A stretch of DNA of 7,957 nt from Planctomycetota bacterium. Its GTDB lineage: Bacteria > Planctomycetota > Phycisphaerae > FEN-1346. This document shows, piece by piece, positions 1 to 7,075 of the stretch. Within the stretch, counting starts at the first letter, position 1. The number at the start of each line of letters is the position of its first letter. The notes under the pieces are model-generated. The model was not told the DNA's origin. It was given only the letters and a program-made list of their open reading frames with translations, and searched no databases. Location: the NCBI GenBank assembly GCA_026387055.1, contig JAPLML010000725.1, positions 1 to 7,957 on the forward strand, in the 5' to 3' direction. A program made the position numbers and the translations under genes.

Positions 1-557
1 ACGTACTTGCCGTCGCGGCTGACGGTGACCGAATAGACATAGTCCAGGCCGTCGACGCCGTCCACACCCTCCTTGAGGACCTGCCGGAAGGAGAGTTGGC
101 CGGTCCTCGTGTCCCGGCTGAAGACCGCCACGGCGTTGTCACCCAACCCGGCCGCATAGACGTGCTTGCCGTCGGGACTGACGGTGACCGAAGTGGCCCC
201 CGCCAGACCGTCAACGCCGTCCACGCGGTCCTTGAGCACCTGCCGGAAGGAGAGTTGGCCGGTCTTTGTGTCCCGGCTGAACACCGCCACGGCGTTGTCA
301 TGGAACCCGGCCACATAGACGTGCTTGCCGTCGCCGCTGATGGTGACCGAATAGGCCCCGGCCAGGCCGTCGACGCCGCCCTCGCCGTCCTTGAGGACCT
401 GCTGGAAGGAGAGTTGGCCGGTCTTTGTGTCCCGGCTGAACACCGCCACGGCGTTGTCCTCTGCCCCGGCCGCATAGACGTGCTTGCCGTCGGGGCTGAG
501 GGTGACCGAACGGGCACCCTCCAGGCCATCGACGGCGCCCACGCCGTTGCGGAGCAC
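1..557 (-). repeat. 159-bp in-frame tandem repeats encoding propeller blades
   Basis: The block encoding DNAVAVF ends on the plus strand at 140, 299 and 458, an exact spacing of 159 bp (53 codons). Units 141-299 and 300-458 differ at about 18 of 159 positions by hand count. They are identical over about 54 bp at 246-299 and 405-458. A first, more diverged partial unit lies at 459-557, and a further unit at 1-140 is cut by the window edge. The near-identity at DNA level, including third codon positions, suggests recent duplication or gene conversion between blades. Confidence 0.9.
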
Positions 558-1349
558 CTCCACGGGACTCAGGGACCCGCTCGGGGCCTTCACATTGGTC
601 TTGGCCAACTCCAGGGAGTACTGCGCGAGCACCTCCCGGGTCCCGATCTCCAGGTCGTACTGGAGCACCTCCTCCTTGATGATCCCCACGTCCGCATTCA
701 CCCACATCGTCGATTCCTCGACCTCCTCCCCGGCCGGATCGGTCTCGCTCTGTCTCCAGAAGACCTTGGCGCACGCGAACGTGCCGGCCCGGACGGTGAT
801 CGTCTCGGCGCCCAGGTAACTCACGCCGCACGTCATGGGAAGGGCCTCGTCATTGCCCTTCCACACGTCCGGCGTTTCGTAGTTGTTGTAGATGTCGTAC
901 GCGCCGCCGTCGCCCAGCGGGCGGTTGACGTCTGTGACGTCGATCCGAAGCGGCAGGACCTCCAGCGGGTTCGTGTAGATGTCGGTCAGGAGCCCCGCCC
1001 CCATACCCCACCAGTCGGCCGGCGTGTCGGTGCGTAACCGGAGCAGATAGTCCCCGGACATGACCATGTAGTCGTCCGAGTAGAACCCCGGGGCGACGGA
1101 GAAGGTCTCCCGGACGACAGCCGCCGCAAACCCTCCCTCGTCCTGGTTCTTGACGACGGCCCTGACCAGGGTGCCCGTCTGCGGCTCAGGGGGGGAGGGG
1201 GCCAAATCCTGGGCCACATACTCCCACCGGTTCCCCACCGTCAGCAAGTTCGGACCGACCAGTGGGACCGAGCCGCTGAGCAGCAGTCGCGGTTCCAGCG
1301 ACTCAAGGGCGGGATAACCAGTCACGCGGGAGAGAGTTCCAGGTCGCAT
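1..1349 (-). CDS. LEPR-XLL surface protein with tandem beta-propeller blades (C-terminus beyond window)
   Basis: The gene starts at ATG 1349-1347 and stays open to the left edge, giving 449 codons without a stop. Residues 18-26 read LEPRLLLSG, the LEPR-XLL signature found near the N-terminus of many large exported planctomycete proteins; no classical Sec signal is visible. Residues about 30-255 form a domain I cannot name. It opens with TVGNRWEY and later has VRAGTFACAKV and WVNADVGIIKEE, a pattern seen in other secreted planctomycete proteins of unknown function. From about residue 265 come beta-propeller blades of the YVTN/lactonase-like type, each with VTxSxDGKHVYxAG followed by DNAVAVFSRDTKTGQLSF. 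The blade period is 53 residues. Such blades usually form binding or scaffold surfaces; nothing visible shows a lactonase active site. The gene is probably transcribed from its own promoter at 1434-1461 and has a good ribosome-binding site. A cell-surface or extracellular role is inferred from the LEPR-XLL motif. Confidence 0.85.
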   Translation of the reverse strand, partial: MRPGTLSRVTGYPALESLEPRLLLSGSVPLVGPNLLTVGNRWEYVAQDLAPSPPEPQTGTLVRAVVKNQDEGGFAAAVVRETFSVAPGFYSDDYMVMSGDYLLRLRTDTPADWWGMGAGLLTDIYTNPLEVLPLRIDVTDVNRPLGDGGAYDIYNNYETPDVWKGNDEALPMTCGVSYLGAETITVRAGTFACAKVFWRQSETDPAGEEVEESTMWVNADVGIIKEEVLQYDLEIGTREVLAQYSLELAKTNVKAPSGSLSPVEVLRNGVGAVDGLEGARSVTLSPDGKHVYAAGAEDNAVAVFSRDTKTGQLSFQQVLKDGEGGVDGLAGAYSVTISGDGKHVYVAGFHDNAVAVFSRDTKTGQLSFRQVLKDRVDGVDGLAGATSVTVSPDGKHVYAAGLGDNAVAVFSRDTRTGQLSFRQVLKEGVDGVDGLDYVYSVTVSRDGKY

Positions 1350-1353
1350 ACGA

Positions 1354-1360
1354 TCCCCTT
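1354..1360 (-). promoter_or_regulatory. Ribosome-binding site of the LEPR-XLL gene
   Basis: On the minus strand AAGGGGA stands four bases before ATG 1349-1347. It is a good Shine-Dalgarno match and supports this start, which also puts the LEPR-XLL motif at residues 18-26, its usual N-terminal place. Confidence 0.6.
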
Positions 1361-1433
1361 TCGTCTTGTTGGGCCGACCACTGGGCGTTGGAATGGCGCG
1401 GTCGCCCAGGGCAAGCGGCCAGGAGTGCCTCGA

Positions 1434-1461
1434 ACTATACCACATATCCGATGGCAGTCAA
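1434..1461 (-). promoter_or_regulatory. Sigma-70-like promoter for the LEPR-XLL gene
   Basis: On the minus strand there is TTGACT (1461-1456), a 16-base spacer, then TATAGT (1439-1434). Each box matches the consensus at 5 of 6 positions. TG stands one base before the -10 box, giving an extended -10 element. Transcription would start near 1427, leaving a leader of about 78 bases. A second TTGACA lies just upstream at 1480-1475 but has no matching -10. The inverted repeat TGGCA-N6-TGCCA at 1452-1467 covers the -35 box and could be an operator. The surrounding 185-bp gap (1350-1534) shows no clear terminator for the oxidoreductase gene upstream of it. Confidence 0.6.
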
Positions 1462-1534
1462 GTGCCAAGCGGCCTGTCAAAGGCGGTGGGTGTGCCGAGA
1501 TTTTGTGGCAAGGTCGCCGCTTATGGAGCGCCGG

Positions 1535-2833
1535 TCACAGCGTCCACGGGGCCCGCATGGCCCGCGAGAGCATCCTGTCGGCCTCGGGATCGTCGACGAA
1601 GCGTTCCTTGCGGCGGTCCCACCGCAGGGGGCGGCCCAGACGCATGCAGATGTTCGAAACATGGCAGATCGTGGCCGAGCGGTGGGCCACCTCGGCGTCG
1701 GCCACGGGGCGAGCCCGCGACTTCACACAGTCGAGGAAGTTCCGGTGATGCGGCGCCATCTCCCAGTACGCCAGGGCGACCTTGCGGCCCTCGAGGACCG
1801 ACGCCGGCTGGGCCGCGACCACCCCGGCCCCGTCCTCCAGGTCGATCCACCCCTCCGTGCCGACCCAACGCATCCCCTTCGCGCCCGTGACCATGCGGAT
1901 CTCCAGGCCGTCCTCGTACGCGGCCGTCACCTGGTACGTGTGGGCGGTGTCGAAGATGCCGCGCTCGTGGAACCGGACGCCGGCCGCCTTGAACGAGACG
2001 GGCGCGTCGAGGGGCGTGGGCCGGATCATCTGGCAGATGTCGTTGTAGTGGGCGCCCATGTCGGTCATGCTGCCGCCGGCGTAGTCGTAGATCCACCGGA
2101 AGTTGCCCGAGACGCGCAGGTCCGAGTACGGCTGCCAGGGGGCCGGGCCGAGCCACATGTCGTAATCGAAATCCTTTGGCGGATCGGTCGCGGGCGCGTC
2201 GGTTTCCGCGCCGGAGCCGCCCATGCGGTTATCGATGTATAGCAATTTGCCGATGCGGCCCTTCCGGACGGCGTCCACGCAGAACACGTAGTTGAACTGG
2301 CTGCGGCGCTGCGTGCCGCTCTGGTACACGATGCCGTAGCGCGCGACGGCGTCGGCCACGGCCCGGCCCTCGGCGATCGTCAGCGAGATGGGCTTTTCGC
2401 AGTAGATGTCCTTGCCGGCCTTGGCGGCCTCGATGGAGATGATCGCGTGCCAGTAGTCGGGCGTGGCGATCAGCACCGTGTCGAGGTCGCGGCGTGCGAG
2501 GACCTCGCGAAAATCGTTGTACGCGGCACAGTCGCTCGTCTGGTACTGGCGGTTCACCGTCTCGACGGCCGCCCGGCGGTTGCCCGGCTTCACGTCGCAG
2601 ACCGCCACGACCTGCACGTCGGGCTGGCTCAGGAACGACCTCAGGTCGAGCCCGCCCATGCCGCCGATGCCGATGCCGCCCATCGTGATCCGTCCGCTCG
2701 GCGGCGGGCGGCCGTCCTTGCCCAGGGCCGAGGCCGGGATGAAGAGCGGCGCCCCTGCCGCCGCCCCGATCGCGCCGGCGGCCCGCTTGATGAACGACCG
2801 GCGGGAGATGGAGTTGGTGGCTTCCGTCGACAT
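1535..2833 (-). CDS. Tat-exported Gfo/Idh/MocA family oxidoreductase
   Basis: A 432-residue NAD(P)-dependent dehydrogenase-type protein. Residues 10-16 are SRRSFIK, a twin-arginine Tat motif, followed by an Ala/Gly-rich hydrophobic stretch to about residue 37, so it is probably folded with its cofactor and then exported. The Rossmann part shows GGIGIGGMGG (52-61), VCDV (78-81) and ATPDYWH (123-129). CEKP (145-148) holds the conserved Lys of the family's EKP motif. GGSMTDMGAHYND (253-265) and HHRNFLDCVKSR (362-373) are typical of the C-terminal domain in planctomycete members. The substrate cannot be told from sequence; family members act on sugars, inositols and glycosides. An in-frame GTG at 2887-2885 would add 18 residues, but the ATG at 2833 gives a normal Tat N-terminus, so I prefer it. 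Neither start has a clear ribosome-binding site. The gene lies 87 bp downstream of the GH32 gene on the same strand, suggesting cotranscription and a linked role in sugar breakdown. Confidence 0.9.
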   Translation of the reverse strand: MSTEATNSISRRSFIKRAAGAIGAAAGAPLFIPASALGKDGRPPPSGRITMGGIGIGGMGGLDLRSFLSQPDVQVVAVCDVKPGNRRAAVETVNRQYQTSDCAAYNDFREVLARRDLDTVLIATPDYWHAIISIEAAKAGKDIYCEKPISLTIAEGRAVADAVARYGIVYQSGTQRRSQFNYVFCVDAVRKGRIGKLLYIDNRMGGSGAETDAPATDPPKDFDYDMWLGPAPWQPYSDLRVSGNFRWIYDYAGGSMTDMGAHYNDICQMIRPTPLDAPVSFKAAGVRFHERGIFDTAHTYQVTAAYEDGLEIRMVTGAKGMRWVGTEGWIDLEDGAGVVAAQPASVLEGRKVALAYWEMAPHHRNFLDCVKSRARPVADAEVAHRSATICHVSNICMRLGRPLRWDRRKERFVDDPEADRMLSRAMRAPWTL

Positions 2834-2920
2834 GGCCAGAAAGATACCGCGCCGGCCGCCCGGTGTGCACGAGAAATGAGCGGCCACGATAGCGCCAGCT
2901 TCGCCCGAGCCCGCCGCGGC

Positions 2921-5074
2921 CTACATGGGCCAGGCGGACTTGAGCTCGTAAACCTCGAGCGAAACGATCTTCGCCTCGCCGCCGACGGCGTAGAGGCCCA
3001 GGCTCCGGTTGGCGAGGTCGGGCAGGAAGCAGGTTGGCATCGAGATGAGTCCGTCATTGCCGAAGACCTCGATGCTCGTCCGGTCCAGAAGGACCTGGAG
3101 CCGGATGCGGCCCTTCTCGGGCGGCAGCGGCGCGGTCTTCGAGAGACACGCAACCGTCTTCTTGCCGACGTCGTAGTGCACCTTCTCGCCGCGCAGGGTG
3201 AAGCCGACCTCGGCGGCCCGGCCGGGCTCGATCTCGGCGCGGATCTCGAAGAGCTCGCCGGCCAGGGTCGCAAGCGGGTTCTCGCCGGGCTTCAGGGCCT
3301 GGTTCGACCACGCGTGTTTCCTGGCGTGGATCGTCTCGATCTCCCGGACGGGCCTCCGGTACAGGCGGATGCCGTCGGGCGTGGTGCGCAGCGTCAGTTC
3401 GCAGGGGAAGCTCATCTGCTGATTGAACGGCATGCCCGGGTACTTGCCGCCGTTCATCCAGGCGATCTGGAGGCGGCGGCCGTCGGACTTTGGAACGTCG
3501 CTCCAGGTCTGGGCCGCATAGCAGTTGCCGCCCCAGTTGGACGGGTGCGGGCCGCTCTCCTTCGTGAACGTCTTTCCGTCGAACGTGCCGAGAAGGTAGG
3601 CGCCGTTCGCGCCCCAGAAGACCCACCGGGTGTTCCCGGCGTCGCCGTCGACGGGAAGCTCGAAGAAATCGGGGCACTCGCCGGAGCCCGGCATCGGCAC
3701 GTCGCACAGGCGCGTCCAATCCTTGAGGTTCGGCGAGCCGAAGAGGGCGTAGTCGTTCTTATCGAGATACAGCGCCATGACCCACTTCTTCGTAGGCTCG
3801 TGCCAGAGGACCTTCGGGTCGCGGTTGTCGCCGGCGACGTGGCCGAGGACGGGGTTCTTCTCGTACTTGGTCCACGTGCGGCCGCGGTCGTTGGAGTACG
3901 CGATGCTCTGCGTGAAGGGCTTGCCGGCCGAGGTGTAGATGGCCACGAGGACCTTCTCGTCGCCCGCCTGGAAACCGGCGGTGTTCGCCCAGTCGACCAC
4001 GCCGGAGCCGGAGAAGATCGTGCCGAGCGTGTCGGGATGAATGGCGTGATCGAGCTGTGTCCAGTGGACCATGTCAGGGCTGACGGCGTGGCCCCAGGTC
4101 ATGTTGCCCCAGTTAATGCCGGTGGGGTTGTGCTGGAAGAACAGGTGATACTCGCCCTTGTAGAAGATGAGGCCGTTGGGGTCGTTGGTCCAGTTCTTCG
4201 CGGGCGTGAAGTGGAACTGCGGGCGGTAGGTCTCCTGGTACAGCTTGTCGGTAATCATGAGGACTCCCTTGGCCTCGTTGCTTTGGGTGCAACTGGACTG
4301 GATCGTGAGCGTGCCGTCGGGCGCCGGCATCTCGGCGATCCTCAGGCGGCCGGACCGGCCTTTGAGTTTCGAGACGTCCCACGTCATCCAACAGGCGGCG
4401 TCCGCGTTGGAGGCCACGGTATGGCGGACGGTCTTGCCGTCGACGATCAGGCTCACCTGGGTTCGCGGCCCCTGGCGGGCGGGGAGCTGGAAGACGATGT
4501 AGTCGCGCTCGATCGCGACGTCCTTGAGGGTCTCGACGGCGCCCCGGCGGACATCGCTCTGGACGATGTGATCAATGTTGATGTGTCCCCAGCCGCCGGT
4601 CGCCTTGTCGACGATCTGGAGGATGGCGCTTCGGCCGGCGAACTCCGAGACGTCCCAGGAGTACCAGTCGAGCCGCTCGGTGCCGCCGGGCCGATCGTTC
4701 GGCCCCGTGGCGGTGCGGACGACCTTGCCGTCCACGAGGAGGTTGATGCACGTCTCGCCGGGGTGCATGCCGCCGCCGATGAGGAAGTTGATGAACTTGC
4801 GCTCGATCTTCAGGGGCGGCGAGGCGAGCGTGCCGGTGGTCCTGTCGCCGTTGCAGAAGGAGTTGACGAGGCCCTTGCCCTCGAAACCGCTGACGGGCAT
4901 CTGGTTCGGCAGCGTGCCGCGCGCGGGGCCGGGGCCGAACGCCTCGCCCTCCATTTTCCAGTCGCCGTAATCCTTGCCCTCGAAATCGGCGATGAGGATG
5001 TCCGGGGCGCCGGAAGCCGCAGCGGTCAGCACGAGCACAGAGGCCCACAGGCCGGCGATCATTCTTCGCGTCAT
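2921..5074 (-). CDS. Secreted GH32 fructan hydrolase (levanase/inulinase type)
   Basis: A 717-residue glycoside hydrolase of family 32, which cleaves beta-fructosides such as levan, inulin or sucrose with retention. Residues 1-23 look like a Sec signal peptide (Arg-Arg, a hydrophobic core, then SGA). Two accessory modules follow, about 25-175 and 177-270, which resemble each other. The five-bladed catalytic domain starts near residue 283. It shows WTNDPNG (295-301, nucleophile D298), FSGSG (354-358), RDP (418-420, transition-state stabiliser D419) and ECPDFFEL (466-473, acid/base E466). All three catalytic acids are present, so it should be active. The C-terminal beta-sandwich ends with LLDRTSIEVFGNDG (662-675). 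Accessory modules and secretion favour a polymer such as levan or inulin over intracellular sucrose, but linkage preference cannot be read from these motifs. The ATG start has a good ribosome-binding site. This is the first gene of a likely two-gene unit with the oxidoreductase. Confidence 0.93.
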   Translation of the reverse strand: MTRRMIAGLWASVLVLTAAASGAPDILIADFEGKDYGDWKMEGEAFGPGPARGTLPNQMPVSGFEGKGLVNSFCNGDRTTGTLASPPLKIERKFINFLIGGGMHPGETCINLLVDGKVVRTATGPNDRPGGTERLDWYSWDVSEFAGRSAILQIVDKATGGWGHINIDHIVQSDVRRGAVETLKDVAIERDYIVFQLPARQGPRTQVSLIVDGKTVRHTVASNADAACWMTWDVSKLKGRSGRLRIAEMPAPDGTLTIQSSCTQSNEAKGVLMITDKLYQETYRPQFHFTPAKNWTNDPNGLIFYKGEYHLFFQHNPTGINWGNMTWGHAVSPDMVHWTQLDHAIHPDTLGTIFSGSGVVDWANTAGFQAGDEKVLVAIYTSAGKPFTQSIAYSNDRGRTWTKYEKNPVLGHVAGDNRDPKVLWHEPTKKWVMALYLDKNDYALFGSPNLKDWTRLCDVPMPGSGECPDFFELPVDGDAGNTRWVFWGANGAYLLGTFDGKTFTKESGPHPSNWGGNCYAAQTWSDVPKSDGRRLQIAWMNGGKYPGMPFNQQMSFPCELTLRTTPDGIRLYRRPVREIETIHARKHAWSNQALKPGENPLATLAGELFEIRAEIEPGRAAEVGFTLRGEKVHYDVGKKTVACLSKTAPLPPEKGRIRLQVLLDRTSIEVFGNDGLISMPTCFLPDLANRSLGLYAVGGEAKIVSLEVYELKSAWPM

Positions 5075-5079
5075 GTCGG

Positions 5080-5086
5080 TTCCTTT
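5080..5086 (-). promoter_or_regulatory. Ribosome-binding site of the GH32 gene
   Basis: On the minus strand AAAGGAA stands five bases before ATG 5074-5072. It supports this start over the in-frame ATG four codons later (residue 5), which would lose the basic part of the signal peptide. Confidence 0.6.
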
Positions 5087-5107
5087 CCCGGCGCGGATCT
5101 CACCGTA

Positions 5108-5136
5108 AGGATACAGGGTTTCGGGGCGACTTTCGA
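5108..5136 (-). promoter_or_regulatory. Weak candidate promoter for GH32-oxidoreductase operon
   Basis: On the minus strand TCGAAA (5136-5131), a 17-base spacer and TATCCT (5113-5108) each match the sigma-70 consensus at 4 of 6 positions. Transcription would start near 5101, giving a short leader that still includes the ribosome-binding site. A perfect TTGACA lies upstream at 5159-5154 but has no acceptable -10 at 16 to 18 bases. Another sigma factor or an activator may be needed. Confidence 0.28.
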
Positions 5137-5165
5137 GCTTTTCAACGCGCGGTTGTCAACACGCA

Positions 5166-5191
5166 GTCGCTCGCCACGGCGAGTCTTCGAC
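5166..5191. repeat. Bulged inverted repeat (hairpin) upstream of GH32
   Basis: CTCGCC (5170-5175) and GGCGAG (5178-5183) are perfect inverted arms around AC. GTCG (5166-5169) and CGAC (5188-5191) extend the stem after a four-base bulge. It lies about 90 bp upstream of the GH32 start, just beyond the TTGACA at 5154-5159. No T-run follows it, so it is unlikely to be a terminator. An operator for a regulator of the GH32 gene is possible, but short GC-rich palindromes also occur by chance here. Confidence 0.3.
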
Positions 5192-5278
5192 CTTCGGCTG
5201 CCGGGTAGCCCCTCCGCCAACCTCCATTCTCCGCCGACTTGCGAACAGCGCAACCGCCACGCATCGACGTTTCGGCGC

Positions 5279-5307
5279 TTGACAGGTACTTGGATGCGGC
5301 TTAAAGT
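5279..5307 (+). promoter_or_regulatory. Sigma-70-like promoter for the helical-repeat gene
   Basis: TTGACA (5279-5284, perfect consensus), a 17-base spacer and TAAAGT (5302-5307, 4 of 6). Transcription would start near 5314, about 109 bases before the ATG at 5423. The spacing is ideal and the position fits the only plus-strand gene in the window. Confidence 0.5.
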
Positions 5308-5410
5308 AACCTCAGGTCCGCGAGGAAGGCGGGCCGAATTGGGCTTCGGGAACAGGTCTCGCCGCAACCCAATCTCAACCCGCTTCCGGGACGCGACCCA
5401 TGGCGGGTAT

Positions 5411-5417
5411 GGGGGAA
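5411..5417 (+). promoter_or_regulatory. Ribosome-binding site of the helical-repeat gene
   Basis: GGGGGAA stands five bases before ATG 5423-5425. It fixes the start of this gene, because the same frame is open for about 990 codons upstream across other genes and so does not itself mark the start. Confidence 0.6.
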
Positions 5418-5422
5418 CACTC

Positions 5423-7075
5423 ATGCCGCGCATCCCTCTCCTGGTTCTCCCTCTTGCCGCATGGCTTGCCGCCTTTCCCCCGCTGGCCTTCGGCGAGGCA
5501 AGCGAGAAGGCCAAGGAGGATGCCGCCAAGGCCGCCGACATCGTTCAATCGGTCTACGGCGAGGACCTGAAGCGCGTGGCGGCCACGAAGGACCCCGGCG
5601 ACGATGTCGCCCTGGCGGCCCGATTGCTCGGCGCCGCCAAGGCGGCCGAGAATCAGCCCGCCCTGCTGGCCCTTCTGTGCGAGAGGGCCGCAGACCTGTG
5701 GCTGGCCGATCCGCGCGGTTTCGACACGGCTCTGGCGGCCGCGTACCTTCTGGCCGCCAAGGTGCCGCAGCAGGCCGCGCTCGCCCAGGACACGGTGGTC
5801 GCCGTGCGGCAGCGCCAGTACGACCTGGGTCGGGGCGTCGACAAGGCGGCCGCAGGCGACAGGTTGATCGACGCCCTGACGCAGGCCTCCGCGGCCAGGA
5901 CCGCGGCCGGAGACTGGGAGGAAGCCGGCAAGTGCCTGCGCCAGGCCGCGACGGTGGCCCATGCCATCCGCTCCGACAAGGCGCCCGCCCTGGAGGCCCA
6001 GGCCAAGGGCCTCGTGCGCCGCCAGCAGGTGGCCTGGCGCGTCGGCCAGTTGAAGACCCAGGTGAAGGCCGCGCCGTCCAACCGCCAGGCGCGCGAGCAG
6101 TTGATCCGGCTCCTGGTGGTGGAACTGGACAACCCGGCGGAGGCCGCCGCCTATGTGGACGAGAGTTGCGACGACGCCCTCCGCAAGTTCGTGCCGGCGG
6201 CAGCCCGGCCGGTCGGCGACGCGCCCGAACTCGCCTGCCTGGAACTGGGGGAGTGGTACCGCGGCCTGGCCGCGGCCGCAGGCACCAGCCCCGCCGGCAA
6301 GGCGGCGACGCTCGAGCGGGCCACGGCCTACTATCGCCGCTTCCTTGACCTTCCCGCGAGCACCGACTTGGACCGCACCCGCGTCGTCCTCACCCTCAAG
6401 AAGGTGGCGTCCGAACTTGAGACCCTGCGGCCCAAGGCGCCCGAAGCGGAAGGATGGATCGACGTCCTGAAACTCGTCGACCTGGCCAAAGACCAGGTGC
6501 GCGGCCAGTGGCAGCGCACCGACGCCGGCCTCGCCGGGGCGAGCCCCAACGGCGCGGGACGGGTGGAGGTGCCCCTGGCCCTCTCGGGGAACTACGAACT
6601 GGAGTTCCGCTTCGTCCGCACGGACGGGGACGGCGTGGCGGCCATCCTGCCTCTTGGCAGCACCAGCGCCATGCTGCTGCTGGGCAAAGAGTCGGCCAGC
6701 GGACTTCAATATGTGAACGGGAAGTTCGCCGGCGAGAACGAGACGAAGGTCAGCCCCTCGGGCATCCAGGCCGGACGCCTGTACACGGTGGTCGCCCGCG
6801 TCCTCATCGATGGGCAGAAGGCAGCGATAACCGTTTCGCTCGACGGCAAGCCCTACATCGCCTACAAGGGCGCCCTGTCGACGCTCTCGCTGCCGGCCGA
6901 ATGGTGGCGCCTGCCGCACGACAAGTGCCCCGGGCTGGGCATCGACTGGGGACACGTGCTCTACCAGGGCGCCCGGGTGCGGATGCTCTCGGGCAAGGCC
7001 GCGCCCCTGCGACCGGCCGAGACCAAGCCGGCCCCCGCGGCGGGCTCGGATCCCCGGAAAGCCCTACGCCATTGA
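5423..7075 (+). CDS. Secreted helical-repeat protein with C-terminal concanavalin-like domain
   Basis: A 550-residue protein of unknown function. Residues 1-24 form a Sec signal peptide (MPR, a long hydrophobic core, cleavage near AFG). Residues about 25-335 are Ala-rich and almost all helical, with TPR-like or related helical-hairpin character. Segments such as LELGEWYRGLAAAAG (274-288) and ATAYYRRFLDL (300-310) resemble a family I recall as common in planctomycete genomes. Residues about 345-522 are a beta-rich domain opening with WIDVLKLVDLAKD (345-357). They continue with the ENET motif (438-441), YTVVARV (454-460), VSLDGKP (471-477) and LGIDWG (505-510), and look like a concanavalin/LamG-type fold. 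The last 25 residues are a Pro/Ala-rich tail. No catalytic motif is recognised. The start is set by the signal peptide and ribosome-binding site. Its gene ends 12 bp inside the convergent kinase gene. A role in binding carbohydrate or protein in the periplasm or at the surface is inference only. Confidence 0.82.
   Translation: MPRIPLLVLPLAAWLAAFPPLAFGEASEKAKEDAAKAADIVQSVYGEDLKRVAATKDPGDDVALAARLLGAAKAAENQPALLALLCERAADLWLADPRGFDTALAAAYLLAAKVPQQAALAQDTVVAVRQRQYDLGRGVDKAAAGDRLIDALTQASAARTAAGDWEEAGKCLRQAATVAHAIRSDKAPALEAQAKGLVRRQQVAWRVGQLKTQVKAAPSNRQAREQLIRLLVVELDNPAEAAAYVDESCDDALRKFVPAAARPVGDAPELACLELGEWYRGLAAAAGTSPAGKAATLERATAYYRRFLDLPASTDLDRTRVVLTLKKVASELETLRPKAPEAEGWIDVLKLVDLAKDQVRGQWQRTDAGLAGASPNGAGRVEVPLALSGNYELEFRFVRTDGDGVAAILPLGSTSAMLLLGKESASGLQYVNGKFAGENETKVSPSGIQAGRLYTVVARVLIDGQKAAITVSLDGKPYIAYKGALSTLSLPAEWWRLPHDKCPGLGIDWGHVLYQGARVRMLSGKAAPLRPAETKPAPAAGSDPRKALRH

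Larger units (their letters stand above)
5075..5422. other. Divergent intergenic region between GH32 and helical-repeat genes
   Basis: This 348-bp stretch separates two genes read outward. It is less GC-rich than the flanking genes in parts (5101-5160 and 5281-5310). It holds a good plus-strand promoter, a weak minus-strand promoter candidate, two ribosome-binding sites and a bulged inverted repeat, listed separately. I see no small gene, tRNA or recognisable riboswitch in it. No rho-independent terminator is needed here, since both flanking genes start at its edges. Confidence 0.6.

Noticed and set aside
1..557. Tandem repeats as a possible CRISPR array or satellite
   Set aside because: The 159-bp unit is an exact multiple of three, lies within an open frame and encodes propeller blades. 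There are no unique spacers.
96..1037. A 313-codon plus-strand open frame with internal repeats
   Set aside because: Its repeats are only the antisense reading of the propeller repeats. The minus strand gives the LEPR-XLL motif and proper blades.
2854..2885. GGCCGC and GCGGCC arms between the GH32 and oxidoreductase genes
   Set aside because: Only six base pairs with a 20-base loop and no T-run, so not a convincing terminator or attenuator.
2447..5422. A plus-strand frame open for about 990 codons and in frame with the helical-repeat gene
   Set aside because: It runs antisense to the GH32 and oxidoreductase genes, which have clear family motifs. Its translation is Arg/Ala/Val/Asp-rich without recognisable domains, as expected for the antisense of GC-rich genes. 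The real gene begins at the signal peptide at 5423.
5375..6955. A 526-codon minus-strand open frame
   Set aside because: It is antisense to the helical-repeat gene, which has a signal peptide, ribosome-binding site and promoter. The antisense translation shows no domain.
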